Positions 1-9,664 of a DNA stretch of 64,000 nt are shown here, piece by piece (the stretch's first letter is position 1; each line of letters starts with the position of its first letter). The DNA is from Streptomyces roseicoloratus (GTDB lineage: Bacteria > Actinomycetota > Actinomycetes > Streptomycetales > Streptomycetaceae), in the NCBI RefSeq assembly GCF_004117935.1, contig NZ_SDOY01000116.1, positions 62,001 to 126,000 of the forward strand. Reading direction: 5' to 3'. The notes under the pieces were generated by a model that saw only the letters and a program-made list of their open reading frames with translations, had not been told where the DNA came from and searched no databases. Made by a program: the position numbers and the translations under genes.

Positions 1-720
1 CGTCCGGGTCTGGTACGTGACGCCGTCGACCTTCCACACCAGCTTCTCCGGCGTCCACTCGACGCGGAAGGTGTGGAAGCCGTCCGCGAAGGGCGAGCCG
101 ATCGAGTAGCCGGCGCCGATGCCGCCGCCGCCCGAGTAGCCGGGGCCGTGGAGGGTGCCGTGCACGGTGTTCGGCTCGAAGCCGACGTTCTCCATGACGT
201 CGATCTCGCCGCTCTGCGGCCAGCCGACGCTTCCGATGTTGTCGCCGAGCAGCCAGAACGCGGGCCACATGCCCTGGCCGCGTGACATCTTCAGGCGGGC
301 CTCGAAGGTGCCGTACTTCTGGGTGAACTTGCCGGACGTGTTGAGCCGGGCCGAGGTGTACTCGCAACGGCCGTACCAGCAGGTGTAGTTGCCCGGGTTC
401 TCCCGCCGCGCCGTGATCACCAGGTTGCCCTGGCCGTCGTGCACGGCGTTGCGGGTCGAGTTCGTGTAGTACTGCCGCTCGTGGTTGTTCACGTTGTCGC
501 CGGTCTCCAGGTTCCACTTGGAGCCGTCGACCGGGGTGCCCGCCGGGGCGTCGAACTCGTCGCGGAACGTGGTGGTGGCCTGGACGGCCACGTCGCCGGC
601 CGGTGCCGTCGGCGCGGCCGCGGCCGTCTGCACCGAGGGGCTCACCAGGGCCGCCAGTGCGGCGAACCCGACGCCGAGGGCGAGGAGCAGGCGCGATCTC
701 CGTGAGGAGGAAGGGGACAT
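1..720 (-). CDS. Secreted glycoside hydrolase family 16 (beta-glucanase), 3' end cut by window edge
   Basis: Read from the minus strand, the first 240 residues carry a signal peptide (RRSR then a hydrophobic run, cleavage near residue 36 after QTAAAA) and the GH16 active-site motif GEIDVMENVG at residues 171-180, where E172 would be the nucleophile and E177 the acid/base. Family members hydrolyse beta-1,3- or beta-1,3/1,4-glucans (laminarin, lichenan) outside the cell. The frame is open to base 1, so the C-terminal part lies outside the window. An in-frame ATG 15 nt upstream (735), preceded by GGTGA, is an equally possible start. The gene is divergent from a GH3 beta-glucosidase-like gene, which fits joint breakdown of beta-glucan. 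Family is clear; the exact substrate is inferred. Confidence 0.9.
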   Translation of the reverse strand, partial: MSPSSSRRSRLLLALGVGFAALAALVSPSVQTAAAAPTAPAGDVAVQATTTFRDEFDAPAGTPVDGSKWNLETGDNVNNHERQYYTNSTRNAVHDGQGNLVITARRENPGNYTCWYGRCEYTSARLNTSGKFTQKYGTFEARLKMSRGQGMWPAFWLLGDNIGSVGWPQSGEIDVMENVGFEPNTVHGTLHGPGYSGGGGIGAGYSIGSPFADGFHTFRVEWTPEKLVWKVDGVTYQTRT

Positions 721-735
721 CGTTGGTGCGGACAT

Positions 736-1021
736 CGTTGTCACCGCCGATGGTGGGGGAGTCGTGGACGGCAACGAAGGCTGCCATGGTCTGGACCGGG
801 TCGACAAGACCTTGCGTCACATCCGTCCTCAACCCGCTTGGCGTGTTCGGGAGTTGTATGCACGAGGGTTGACGGAGGATCGGATGTCTCCATAACTTCA
901 CAGCTTAAGGAAAGACTTGGCGTGCGCCTGGTCATGACCGGGCCGCGTGCGTCGCGCGAGCCACCGGCGGACGGGCCGACGCCGCGTCGCCCTCTCCCCG
1001 CCCCTCTCCCCAGGAGCCCGC
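736..1021. promoter_or_regulatory. Divergent promoter region between GH16 and GH3 genes
   Basis: About 290 nt without a gene, holding the promoters of two divergent glucan-hydrolase genes. On the plus strand TTGACG (869-874) lies 18 nt before TAACTT (893-898), a fair -35/-10 pair for the GH3 gene. TGGTCTGGACC (787-797) is a weak inverted repeat (GGTC/GACC) that could be an operator. A clear AGGAG (1012-1016) sets the GH3 start. The promoter is inferred from consensus only. Confidence 0.35.
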
Positions 1022-4000
1022 ATGCCGCACCCGCACCCGCGTCGCCGAAGAAGGGCGGGCGTGCTCACGCTCGCCGTCACCGCCGCCACCACCGTCCTCG
1101 CCGGGCTGCTCGCCGGCGCCGCGCCCAGTGCCGCCGCCCCGGCCGCCGAGGACGAGCCGGCGCCCCGGGCCGTCGACCGCTTCGAGGGCGAGGTCCCGTT
1201 CGCGGGACCGCCCGCCGAGGGCCTCTTCACCTGGGGCAGCGACACGGACGACCATCCCGCCCTCACCCTCGCCGAGCGCGCGGACGCCCCCGAGGGCGCC
1301 AAGGTCCTCGAAGGCCGCTACGACATCAGCGGCTGGGGCGGCTTCTCCCACGACTTCGCCTTCGACCAGCCGGCCCGGAACTGGACCGCGCACCAGGGCA
1401 TCCGGTTCTGGTGGTACGGCCAGAACACCGCCCCGCTGCCGCCCGGATCCGGCAAGCGGATCAACTTCGAGATCAAGGACGGCGGAGCGAACGGCGAGGC
1501 GTCCGAGCTGTGGACGACCTCCTTCACCGACGACTGGGAGGGCTGGCACCTCGTCGAGATCCCGTTCTCCGCGTTCCGGTACCGCGCGGACTACCAGCCC
1601 GTCGGCGGCATCGACCAGGTCCTCGGCCTCGACGCGATGTGGGGCTACGCGCTCACGCTGCCCACCGGCTCGCCCGGCGGCTTCGCCGTCGACGGCGTCG
1701 AGCTGTACGGCAAGGCCGAACCGGCCCTCGACACCCGGGTCGTGACCGGCCAGGTGGTGCACCCCGTGAAGGAGGGCGGCACCGCCCGGATCGACATCCA
1801 GGTCGCCACGACGGCCGGCCGGCCGACCGACGAAGCGGTCACGGTCGCCTACGCGACGGACGACGGCGGCCCGGCGAAGCCCGGAACGGACTACCGTCCG
1901 GTCAGCGGCACCGTCGTCTTCCCCGCCGGGACGCCCTCGGGCACGACCCGGTCCGTCACCGTGACGACACTGAAGGACCGGACCGGCGAAGAGGCCGAGA
2001 CGATCCCCCTGAAGCTGACCGTCCAGGGTGCGAAGGCACCCGCGGAGACCCCGGTCGTCGCCGTCGACGCGCACGGACTGCCGTACCTCGACAAGCGGCT
2101 TCCGGTGAAGAAGCGGGTCGCCGACCTGCTCGCGCGGATGACCCTGGAGGAGAAGGCCGGTCAGATGACCCAGGCCGAGCGCAACGCCCTGCGCTCATCC
2201 GGCGACATCGCCGGCTACGGCCTCGGCTCCCTGCTCTCCGGCGGCGGCTCGGTCCCCACGCCCAACACGCCCGAGGCGTGGGCGCGGATGGTCGACGCGT
2301 ACCAGCTGCGCACCCGGGCCACCCGGCTGCAGATCCCGCTGATCTACGGCGTGGACGCCGTGCACGGGCACAACAACGTCGTCGGATCGACGATCATGCC
2401 GCACAACATCGGCATCGGCGCCGCGCGCGACCCCGGTCTCGCCGCCCGTACCGGCGCCGTCACGGCCAAGGAGGTCCGGGCCACCGGCGTGCCCTGGGAC
2501 TTCGCCCCCTGTCTCTGCGTGACCCGGGACGAACGCTGGGGCCGCTCCTACGAGTCCTTCGGCGAGGACCCCGCACTCGTCATCGCCATGGAGACCGTGA
2601 TCGACGGCATGCAGGGCGCCGCCGACGGCCGGGACCTCGACCGCGACGACAAGGTGCTGGCCGGCGCGAAGCACTTCGTCGGCGACGGCGGTACGGCCTT
2701 CGGCTCGTCGACCACCGGCTCGTACACCATCGACCAGGGCGTCACCCGGGTCACCCGCGAGGAGCTGGAGGCCGTCCACCTCGCGCCGTTCGCCGAGTCC
2801 GTGAAGCACGGCGTGGGCACCGTCATGCCCTCCTACTCCTCGCTCGACATCCTCGGCGACGACCAGGGCCCCGTGAAGATGCACGCCAACGCCGAGATGA
2901 TCAACGGCGTGCTCAAGGACCGGATGGGCTTCGAGGGCTTCGTCATCAGCGACTGGCAGGCCATCGACCAGATCCCCGGCGACTACCCGAGCGACGTGCG
3001 CACCTCGGTCAACGCCGGCCTCGACATGATCATGGTGCCGACGAACTACCAGGAGTTCACGCGGACCCTCGTCGCCGAGACGCGGGCGGGCCGCATCCCC
3101 ACCGCCCGCATCGACGACGCCGTCGCCCGGATCCTCACGCAGAAGTTCCGCCTCGGCCTCTTCGAGAAGCCGTACGCGGACACCACCCACCTGGCCTCCG
3201 TCGGCTCGGCGCAGCACCGCGCCGTGGCACGGAAGGCGGCGGCAGCCTCGCAGGTCCTGCTGAAGAACGAGGGCGGCGTCCTGCCGCTCAGGCCGGACCA
3301 GAAGGTGTACGTGGCGGGCTCGAACGCGGACGACCTCGGCAACCAGGCGGGCGGCTGGACCGTCACCTGGCAGGGCGCCTCGGGCCGGACGACCACCGGC
3401 ACCACGATCCTGGAGGCCATGCGCAGGTCCGCCGCCCCCGGCACCGCGCTCACGTACTCCGAGGACGCCTCCGAGCCCACCGCGGGACACGACGTCGGCG
3501 TGGTCGTGGTCGGCGAGACGCCGTACGCGGAGGGCATGGGCGACGTCGGCAACGGGCACGACCTGGAGCTCGGCGCGGCCGACAAGGCGGCCGTCGACCG
3601 GGTCTGCGCCGCCATGCCGTGCGCGGTCCTCGTCGTCTCCGGCCGTCCGCAGCTGATCGGGGACCGGCTGCCCGCGATCGACGCCCTGGTGGCGTCCTGG
3701 CTGCCGGGCACCGAGGGAGACGGCGTGGCCGACGTCCTGTACGGCCGCGAGCCCTTCACCGGACGACTGCCGGTCAGCTGGCCGAAGTCGGAGGACCAGC
3801 TGCCGCTGAACGTCGGCGACGCGCGCTACGACCCCCAGTTCCCGTACGGCTGGGGCCTCACCACGCTCCGCGGCACCCCGACGGGCGGTGAGCCCGCGCT
3901 GCGGGCGATCGGCCTGGCGGCCAGGGCCCTGCAGAAGGCCGGCCACGGCGACTCCGCCGCGGCCCGGCACCTCGTCGGAAAGGCCCGGCTGATCGTCCAG

Positions 4001-4129
4001 GACCGCATCGGGCAGCGCGTGACGGAGGCGACGTCGAAGCCGTTCGCCGACGCGGACCACCTGCTGCTGACCGGCGACCCGACGGGCGCGGTCGGCAGGC
4101 TGACCGAGGCCTACCGCGCGGCCGGCTGA
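1022..4129 (+). CDS. Secreted multidomain glycoside hydrolase family 3 (beta-glucosidase-like)
   Basis: A 1035-residue exported enzyme. An Arg-rich n-region and hydrophobic stretch form a signal peptide (to about residue 37, GAAPSAAA). Residues about 45-235 resemble a carbohydrate-binding, galactose-binding-like beta domain (GWGGFSHDF, WYGQN). Residues about 240-345 look like a Calx-beta/Ig-like linker domain (GTDYRPVSGTVVF). From about 355 the GH3 catalytic domain starts (MTLEEKAGQM), with the nucleophile region GFEGFVISDW (Asp644), followed by the GH3 C-terminal alpha/beta domain. GH3 enzymes release glucose from the non-reducing ends of beta-glucans. The ATG at 1022 is chosen over the longer frame because of AGGAG six bases upstream and the signal peptide directly after it. 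It is divergent from a GH16 glucanase, a plausible partner. Confidence 0.92.
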   Translation: MPHPHPRRRRRAGVLTLAVTAATTVLAGLLAGAAPSAAAPAAEDEPAPRAVDRFEGEVPFAGPPAEGLFTWGSDTDDHPALTLAERADAPEGAKVLEGRYDISGWGGFSHDFAFDQPARNWTAHQGIRFWWYGQNTAPLPPGSGKRINFEIKDGGANGEASELWTTSFTDDWEGWHLVEIPFSAFRYRADYQPVGGIDQVLGLDAMWGYALTLPTGSPGGFAVDGVELYGKAEPALDTRVVTGQVVHPVKEGGTARIDIQVATTAGRPTDEAVTVAYATDDGGPAKPGTDYRPVSGTVVFPAGTPSGTTRSVTVTTLKDRTGEEAETIPLKLTVQGAKAPAETPVVAVDAHGLPYLDKRLPVKKRVADLLARMTLEEKAGQMTQAERNALRSSGDIAGYGLGSLLSGGGSVPTPNTPEAWARMVDAYQLRTRATRLQIPLIYGVDAVHGHNNVVGSTIMPHNIGIGAARDPGLAARTGAVTAKEVRATGVPWDFAPCLCVTRDERWGRSYESFGEDPALVIAMETVIDGMQGAADGRDLDRDDKVLAGAKHFVGDGGTAFGSSTTGSYTIDQGVTRVTREELEAVHLAPFAESVKHGVGTVMPSYSSLDILGDDQGPVKMHANAEMINGVLKDRMGFEGFVISDWQAIDQIPGDYPSDVRTSVNAGLDMIMVPTNYQEFTRTLVAETRAGRIPTARIDDAVARILTQKFRLGLFEKPYADTTHLASVGSAQHRAVARKAAAASQVLLKNEGGVLPLRPDQKVYVAGSNADDLGNQAGGWTVTWQGASGRTTTGTTILEAMRRSAAPGTALTYSEDASEPTAGHDVGVVVVGETPYAEGMGDVGNGHDLELGAADKAAVDRVCAAMPCAVLVVSGRPQLIGDRLPAIDALVASWLPGTEGDGVADVLYGREPFTGRLPVSWPKSEDQLPLNVGDARYDPQFPYGWGLTTLRGTPTGGEPALRAIGLAARALQKAGHGDSAAARHLVGKARLIVQDRIGQRVTEATSKPFADADHLLLTGDPTGAVGRLTEAYRAAG

Positions 4130-4143
4130 CGACCGGCGGCACC

Positions 4144-4171
4144 GGAGGGCGGCCCCGGCGGGCCGCCCTCC
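4144..4171. terminator. Strong hairpin terminator between convergent genes
   Basis: Perfect 12-bp stem GGAGGGCGGCCC / GGGCCGCCCTCC with a 4-nt CGGC loop, 14 nt after the GH3 stop and upstream of the convergent tex stop. There is no T-run, as is usual in Streptomyces, so it may act in both directions. Confidence 0.75.
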
Positions 4172-4282
4172 GCCACGGGAGGCGGTCGGGTCCCTGCTGT
4201 CCGGGCCCGACCGGCCGGCCGTCCGGGCTTCGGGGGCGTGGCTCCGCTCCCGACGCCCGGACCGTGTCGGCGCCTGCCTGCC

Positions 4283-6697
4283 TCAGCGCTTTCCGCGGCG
4301 GCCGCGGTCGCCCGCGCCGCCCTCGTTCAGCAGGCCCGCCTTGCGCAGGGCGTCGGCCATCGCGCTGTTCGCCGGCGCGGGGGCCTGGGCCCGGTCCCGG
4401 TTGCCGCCACCGCCACCACCCCCGCCGCCACCGCGGCGCTGCTGGGGCGGGCGACCGCCGCGCTCGCGCCGGGGAGCGCGCTCCCCGGCGCCGGCACCGG
4501 ACTCGGCCGCCGCCTCGTCGTCGAGGCGCAGCGTCAGCGAGATCCGCTTGCGCGGGATGTCGACGTCCAGGACCTTCACCTTGACCACGTCGCCCGGCTT
4601 CACCACGTCACGCGGGTCCTTGACGAAGGTCTTCGACATCGCCGAGACGTGCACCAGACCATCCTGGTGGACGCCGATGTCGACGAACGCGCCGAACGCG
4701 GCGACATTGGTGACGACGCCTTCGAGGACCATGCCGGAGGACAGGTCGCCGATCTTCTCCACGCCCTCCTTGAAGGTGGCCGTGCGGAACGCCGGACGCG
4801 GGTCGCGGCCCGGCTTCTCCAGCTCCCTCAGGATGTCGGTCACCGTCGGCAGGCCGAAGGTCTCGTCGACGTAGTCGTCCGCGCGCAGCGAACGCAGCAC
4901 ACCGGTGTTCCCGATCAGCGCGCCGACCTCGCCGCCCGCCGTCTTCACCATGCGGCGCACCACCGGGTACGCCTCCGGGTGCACCGCCGACGCGTCCAGC
5001 GGGTCGTCGCCGCCACGGATGCGCAGGAAGCCCGCGCACTGCTCGTACGCCTTGGGGCCGAGCCGCGGCACGTCCTTCAGCGCGCGGCGGGAGCGGAACG
5101 GGCCGTTGGCGTCGCGGTGCGCCACGATGTTCTCGGCGAGGCCCGCGCCGATCCCGGACACGCGTGAAAGGAGCGGCGCGGAGGCGGTGTTGACGTCGAC
5201 GCCGACGCCGTTCACACAGTCCTCGACGACCGCGTCGAGGGAGCGGGAGAGCTTCACCTCGGACAGGTCGTGCTGGTACTGGCCGACGCCGATGGACTTC
5301 GGGTCGATCTTCACCAGCTCGGCCAGCGGGTCCTGCAGCCGCCGCGCGATCGACACGGCGCCGCGCAACGACACGTCCAGGTCCGGGAGTTCCTGCGAGG
5401 CGAACGCGGACGCCGAGTAGACCGAAGCACCGGCCTCGGAGACCATCACCTTCGTCAGCTTCAACTCAGGGTGCTTCGCGATGAGTTCACCGGCCAGCTT
5501 GTCCGTCTCGCGGGACGCGGTGCCGTTGCCGATGGCGACCAGCTCGACGGCGTGCTCCTTCGCCAGCCGCGCCAGCTTCGCCAGCGACTCGTCCCACCTG
5601 TTCGCCGGGACGTGCGGGTGGATCGTGTCCGTGGCGACGACCTTGCCGGTCGCGTCGACGACCGCGACCTTCACGCCCGTACGGAAACCCGGGTCGAGGC
5701 CCAGCGTCGCGCGGGTGCCGGCCGGGGCGGCGAGCAGCAGGTCGCGCAGGTTCGCCGCGAAGACCCGGACCGCCTCGTCCTCGGCGGCCGTGCGCAGCCG
5801 CAGCCGCAGGTCGATGCCGAGATGGACCAGGATGCGGGTGCGCCAGGCCCAGCGGACGGTGTCCAGGAGCCACTTGTCACCGGGCCGGCCGCGGTCGGCC
5901 ACGCCGAAGCGGGCGGCCACGATCGGCTCGTACGAGGACGTCGCCGAGGTCGCCGCGGCACCGTCGACGGGCTCCTCCGGCTCCAGCTCCAGGCTGAGGA
6001 CGTCCTCCTTCTCGCCGCGCAGCATCGCGAGGATCCGGTGCGAGGGCAGCGCCGTGAACGGCTCGGCGAAGTCGAAGTAGTCGGCGAACTTCGCGCCCGC
6101 CTCCTCCTTGCCCTCCCGGACCTTCGCGACCAGCCGGCCCCGGCCCCACATGCGCTCGCGCAGCTCGCCGATCAGGTCGGCGTCCTCGGAGAACCGCTCC
6201 GCGAGGATGGCCCGCGCGCCCTCCAGGGCCGCCGCCGGGTCCGCGACGCCCTTGTCGGCGTCGACGAACGCGGCCGCGGCGGCGAGCGGCTCCACCGAGG
6301 GGTCGCCGAGCAGCCCCTCGGCCAGCGGTCCGAGACCGGCCTCGCGGGCGATCTGCGCCTTGGTCCGCCGCTTCGGCTTGAAGGGCAGGTAGATGTCCTC
6401 CAGGCGCGCCTTGGTGTCGGCGGCCCGGATCCGCTCCTCCAGTTCGGGCGTCAGCTTGCCCTGCTCGCGCACGGAGTCGAGGACGGCGGTCCGCCGGTCC
6501 TCCAGCTCGCGCAGATACCGCAGCCGCTCCTCCAGGGTGCGCAGCTGCGCGTCGTCGAGCATCTCGGTCGCTTCCTTGCGGTAGCGCGCGATGAACGGCA
6601 CGGTCGAACCGCCGTCGAGCAGCTCGACGGCCGCCTTCACCTGTCGCTCGCGTACGCCGAGTTCCTCGGCGATCCTTGCCTCGATGGACGTCGTCAC
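4283..6697 (-). CDS. tex: Tex-like RNA-binding transcription accessory protein
   Basis: 804 residues, close to the usual Tex length. The order of segments fits Tex: N-terminal helical region ([18 protein letters not shown]), YqgF/RNase-H-like domain ([17 protein letters not shown]), helix-hairpin-helix ([20 protein letters not shown]), then a C-terminal S1 domain ([19 protein letters not shown]). The S1 domain is followed by an extra basic, Gly-rich tail with a run of ten glycines and a conserved end ([10 protein letters not shown]), which could add RNA affinity. Tex proteins bind nucleic acid and affect transcription and translation of selected genes. The start is a GTG at 6697, where homologous sequence begins; the longer open frame upstream is compositionally odd and lies in a repeat tract. 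Confidence 0.92.
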   Translation of the reverse strand: MTTSIEARIAEELGVRERQVKAAVELLDGGSTVPFIARYRKEATEMLDDAQLRTLEERLRYLRELEDRRTAVLDSVREQGKLTPELEERIRAADTKARLEDIYLPFKPKRRTKAQIAREAGLGPLAEGLLGDPSVEPLAAAAAFVDADKGVADPAAALEGARAILAERFSEDADLIGELRERMWGRGRLVAKVREGKEEAGAKFADYFDFAEPFTALPSHRILAMLRGEKEDVLSLELEPEEPVDGAAATSATSSYEPIVAARFGVADRGRPGDKWLLDTVRWAWRTRILVHLGIDLRLRLRTAAEDEAVRVFAANLRDLLLAAPAGTRATLGLDPGFRTGVKVAVVDATGKVVATDTIHPHVPANRWDESLAKLARLAKEHAVELVAIGNGTASRETDKLAGELIAKHPELKLTKVMVSEAGASVYSASAFASQELPDLDVSLRGAVSIARRLQDPLAELVKIDPKSIGVGQYQHDLSEVKLSRSLDAVVEDCVNGVGVDVNTASAPLLSRVSGIGAGLAENIVAHRDANGPFRSRRALKDVPRLGPKAYEQCAGFLRIRGGDDPLDASAVHPEAYPVVRRMVKTAGGEVGALIGNTGVLRSLRADDYVDETFGLPTVTDILRELEKPGRDPRPAFRTATFKEGVEKIGDLSSGMVLEGVVTNVAAFGAFVDIGVHQDGLVHVSAMSKTFVKDPRDVVKPGDVVKVKVLDVDIPRKRISLTLRLDDEAAAESGAGAGERAPRRERGGRPPQQRRGGGGGGGGGGNRDRAQAPAPANSAMADALRKAGLLNEGGAGDRGRRGKR

Positions 6698-6854
6698 GAT
6701 GTCCGACCCGCCTTCTCGTGCCTCAAGCTTGCGGATGCATTCTGCCGGGTCGGTCACCCGTACGCGGCAACCGACCCGCCCCGGCCCGTACGACTCCGCC
6801 CCGCGCGGCTCCCGGCCGGCCCCGGCCCGGCACCGTTCGGGCACCGTCCCGAAG

Positions 6855-6928
6855 CCCGCCCGGCTTCCGCCCGCCTTCCATCCGGCGTCCATCCGGCCTC
6901 CGCCCGGCTTCCATCCGGCCTCCGCCCG
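6855..6928. repeat. Degenerate 22-bp tandem repeat upstream of tex
   Basis: The 262-nt gap between the tex start and the next gene holds CT-rich repeats. The 19-mer TCCATCCGGCCTCCGCCCG occurs exactly at 6888-6906 and 6910-6928 (period 22) with degenerate copies before it. The segment also opens several spurious reading frames. No terminator or clear promoter is visible in the gap. Confidence 0.7.
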
Positions 6929-6959
6929 ACCCCGGCCCGGCACCGTCCGCGGGCCCGCC

Positions 6960-7823
6960 TCAGGCCTTGCCGGTGAGGTCCGCCGGGAACGCGCCCGCGC
7001 CCACAGCCGTCACCAGGAAGCCCTTGACCAGCTCCGTCAGCCGGGCGGTGCCCTCGGCGCCCAGGTGCTCATAGGGCGCGGCGTCCAGGAGGTCCGTCCG
7101 CTCCTCCAGGGACTCGCGCAGGGCCGCGCCCGCCTCGGTGAGCTCGCCCTCCGCGTCGAGCAGCCCGCGTGCCCGCAGCCGCTCCACGGCCGCCTCCCAG
7201 TCGGCGCGGCCCCAGCCGCGGGTGCCGAGCACCCAGCGCGGGGACATGCCCTTGCCGGTCGCGGTGTGACTGGCCAGAGCCTCCACCGGGTCGAGGCCCG
7301 CGTGCAGCAGGGCCGTCACATGGCCGTCGCCGCGGTGCTCGCGCAGCAGCGTCGTGGCGTGCCAGAGCCGCAGGTGCGCGGCGTCCGGCACGGGCAGGTC
7401 GGCGTTGCCCGCGTACAGCGGACGGGCGTGCCGGGTGCAGGCCTCGGCGGCGCGCAGGGCCAGGTCCGCGGCCTCGGCCATCTCGGGGGACGCCACGGCG
7501 TCCTCGCCGAGCAGCCGCCGCAGGGTGGCGTCCACGGCCCGCAGCCGGGCGTCGAGGACCTCGGCGGGCGAGGCGGTCTCCCAGACGGCCGGCAGGTGCC
7601 GGGCGAGGAAGGCGTGGTCGTAGTTGTAGAAGGCCGCGGCGACCGTTCCGGCGCCCACGGCGCCGAGCGGTGCGCTGCGGGCGGCCAGCCGCATGGCGCT
7701 GCCGTCCTCGAAGCCGAGCTCCTTGAACACGCCGTCCAGGTCGGGCGAGAAGAACATGGTCGCGTGCAGCAGGTTGACCGGGTGGGCGCAGCGGCGGGCG
7801 GCGCGGGGCGGGAGAGTCGTCAT
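6960..7823 (-). CDS. SCO6745-family protein
   Basis: 287 residues, nearly all alpha-helical by composition, with no signal peptide or membrane segment. The start ([23 protein letters not shown] in three-part form: [10 protein letters not shown], then FSPD, then FKELGF) and the central [10 protein letters not shown] block followed by a winged-helix-like [17 protein letters not shown] segment match the SCO6745 family common in Streptomyces, whose function is not established. The last part resembles a MarR-type wing, so DNA or ligand binding is possible but unproven. It lies upstream of tex on the same strand, 262 nt away, and is divergent from the GlxA-type regulator at 7953. Confidence 0.75.
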   Translation of the reverse strand: MTTLPPRAARRCAHPVNLLHATMFFSPDLDGVFKELGFEDGSAMRLAARSAPLGAVGAGTVAAAFYNYDHAFLARHLPAVWETASPAEVLDARLRAVDATLRRLLGEDAVASPEMAEAADLALRAAEACTRHARPLYAGNADLPVPDAAHLRLWHATTLLREHRGDGHVTALLHAGLDPVEALASHTATGKGMSPRWVLGTRGWGRADWEAAVERLRARGLLDAEGELTEAGAALRESLEERTDLLDAAPYEHLGAEGTARLTELVKGFLVTAVGAGAFPADLTGKA

Positions 7824-7952
7824 GCGGCCGCACCTTACCTACCGGTCGGTATGGCGGAAAGTCCGGGGCGCCCGGAAGCCTCCGCCGGCATGGCAGGAAA
7901 GGTGGGATGCTCGTCATTGCGGACGTACGGCGGGGCCGCGAAGGATGGGGGC

Positions 7953-8948
7953 ATGACCCAGCGACCCGTCCTCGTCGTCCTGTTCGACGGCGTGCAGAGC
8001 CTCGATGTCACCGGCCCCGTCGAGGTGTTCGCCGGTGCCTCGCGCATCGGCGGGACCTCTCCTTCCGGCGACCCCACCGGCCCGGGCTGCTACCCGATCC
8101 GTACCGCCTCGCTCGACGGGGGCCCGGTCCGCTGCCACAGCGGACTGCGGCTGCTGCCGGACACCTCGCTCGCGCGGGCCGTCGCCGACGGCCCTCCGCA
8201 CACCCTGCTCGTCCCCGGCGGCGAGGGCACCCGGCGGCCCGACCCGGCACTCGTCGACTGGCTGCGCCGGCACGCCCCGCGGGCCGAACGGCTGGTCTCG
8301 GTCTGCACCGGTGGCCTGCTGCTCGCCGAGGCCGGACTGCTGGACGGACACCGTGCGACCACGCACTGGGTCGCCTGCGACCACCTCGCCCGCTGCTACC
8401 CGAAGGTCGACGTCGACCCCGACCCGATCTTCGTACGCGACGGGCGCCTGTCCACCTCCGCCGGCGTCACCGCCGGCATCGACCTCGCGCTCGCCCTGGT
8501 CGAGGAGGACCTGGGCCGCGAGGCCGCCCTCACCGTCGCCCGCCATCTCGTCGTCTTCCTGCGCCGGCCGGGCAACCAGGCCCAGTTCAGTGCCCAGCTC
8601 GCCGCGCAGACCGCCCGCCGGGAACCGCTCCGGGACCTCCAGGCCTGGATCACCGAGCACCCGGGCGGCGATCTGTCCGTCGAGGCGCTCGCCGCCCGTG
8701 CCCGGCTCTCGCCACGCCACTTCGCCCGGGCCTTCCTCGCCGAGACCGGCACGACCCCGGGCCGCTACGTCGACCGCGTACGGCTCGAACACGCCCGGCG
8801 GCTCCTGGAGGAGTCCACGGACGGGGTCCAGGAGGTCGCCCGGGCCTCCGGCTACGGCACCCCCGAGGCCATGCGCCGCGCCTTCGTGAAGGCGCTGGGC
8901 ACCGCGCCCGCCGACTACCGGCGGCGCTTCCACGCACCCGTCAACTGA
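7953..8948 (+). CDS. GlxA-family transcriptional regulator (DJ-1/PfpI + AraC HTH)
   Basis: 331 residues. Residues 1 to about 200 form a DJ-1/PfpI (class I glutamine amidotransferase-like) fold with the nucleophile-elbow motif VSVCTGGLLLAEAGLL. Residues about 225-331 form an AraC-type DNA-binding domain with two helix-turn-helix units (LAARARLSPRHFARAF and VARASGYGTPEAMRRAF). This is the standard GlxA layout; the N-terminal domain probably senses a ligand. AAGGA at 7941 supports the ATG. It sits 56 nt ahead of a single-domain DJ-1/PfpI enzyme, so the pair may be regulator and target. The inducer cannot be read from sequence. Confidence 0.9.
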   Translation: MTQRPVLVVLFDGVQSLDVTGPVEVFAGASRIGGTSPSGDPTGPGCYPIRTASLDGGPVRCHSGLRLLPDTSLARAVADGPPHTLLVPGGEGTRRPDPALVDWLRRHAPRAERLVSVCTGGLLLAEAGLLDGHRATTHWVACDHLARCYPKVDVDPDPIFVRDGRLSTSAGVTAGIDLALALVEEDLGREAALTVARHLVVFLRRPGNQAQFSAQLAAQTARREPLRDLQAWITEHPGGDLSVEALAARARLSPRHFARAFLAETGTTPGRYVDRVRLEHARRLLEESTDGVQEVARASGYGTPEAMRRAFVKALGTAPADYRRRFHAPVN

Positions 8949-8958
8949 CACCCGGAAA

Positions 8959-8986
8959 CCGACGCCCGTCAACCGACGCCCGTCAA
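8959..8986. repeat. 14-bp tandem duplication in an intergenic gap
   Basis: CCGACGCCCGTCAA occurs twice in tandem (8959-8972, 8973-8986), with related fragments just before it, in the 56-nt gap between the GlxA-type gene and the DJ-1/PfpI gene. It ends at the Shine-Dalgarno region (AAAGGG) of the downstream gene. Confidence 0.8.
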
Positions 8987-9004
8987 CCGAAAGGGAACAC
9001 CCTC

Positions 9005-9649
9005 ATGCAGATCGCCGTCCTGCTCTACGACCGGTTCACCGCGCTCGACGCCGTCGGCGTCTACGAGCTCCTCGCCCGGCTGCCCGGCGCCGACACGGTC
9101 TTCGTCGCCAAGGAGCCGGGTCCCGTCCGGAACGACCAGGGCAGTCTCGCGCTCGTCGCGGACAAGGCCCTCGCGGACGTGCCACGGCCCGACATCGTCG
9201 TCGTCCCCGGTGGCCCCGGCTCCCGCACGGCCATGTACGACCCGGAGATCCTCGACTGGCTGCGCGCCGCCGACGCCACCAGCACCTGGACCACCTCGGT
9301 GTGCACCGGCTCCCTGGTGCTGGCCGGCGCCGGGCTGCTCGGGGGCCGCCGCGCCACCTGTCACTGGCTGGCCCTCGACGACCTCACGGCGTTCGGGGCC
9401 GAGCCGACCGGGGAGCGGGTGGTCTTCGACGGCAAGTACGTCACGGCCGCCGGAGTGTCCTCCGGCATCGACATGGCCCTCCACCTGCTCGGGCGGGTCG
9501 CCGGCGACGCGACCGCCCAGACGATCCAGCTGCTCGCCGAGTACGACCCGCAGCCGCCGTACGACGCGGGCTCGCCCGAGAAGGCCCCGGCCGAGATCGT
9601 CGCCCACTGGCGCGGCCGGGCGGAGCGGGTCCTCGTCCAGGAGTCGTAG
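9005..9649 (+). CDS. DJ-1/PfpI family protein, isonitrile hydratase-like
   Basis: 214-residue single-domain DJ-1/PfpI protein. The nucleophile elbow TTSVCTGSLVLAGAGLLGGR and the downstream GVSSGIDMALHLLGR are typical of the InhA (isonitrile/isocyanide hydratase) branch, which hydrates an isocyanide to an N-substituted formamide using the elbow cysteine. No signal peptide. The C-terminal QPPYDAGSPEKAP is also common in that branch. It probably forms an operon with the GlxA-type regulator upstream. Other DJ-1 activities cannot be excluded. Confidence 0.75.
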   Translation: MQIAVLLYDRFTALDAVGVYELLARLPGADTVFVAKEPGPVRNDQGSLALVADKALADVPRPDIVVVPGGPGSRTAMYDPEILDWLRAADATSTWTTSVCTGSLVLAGAGLLGGRRATCHWLALDDLTAFGAEPTGERVVFDGKYVTAAGVSSGIDMALHLLGRVAGDATAQTIQLLAEYDPQPPYDAGSPEKAPAEIVAHWRGRAERVLVQES

Positions 9650-9664
9650 ACGGCCCCGCCGGGT

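Noticed and set aside
787..797. TGGTCTGGACC as a chitinase-type 12-bp direct-repeat operator
   Set aside because: Only one copy is present and the match to the known chitin-gene repeat is partial, so only a weak dyad is reported.
2195..4060. Long open frame antisense to the GH3 gene (621 codons)
   Set aside because: Shadow of a high-GC coding strand: no recognisable domain, Arg/Gly/Val/Ala-rich, and the plus frame is a clear GH3.
5270..6976. Long plus-strand frame opposite tex
   Set aside because: Composition typical of a GC shadow; tex on the minus strand is unambiguous.
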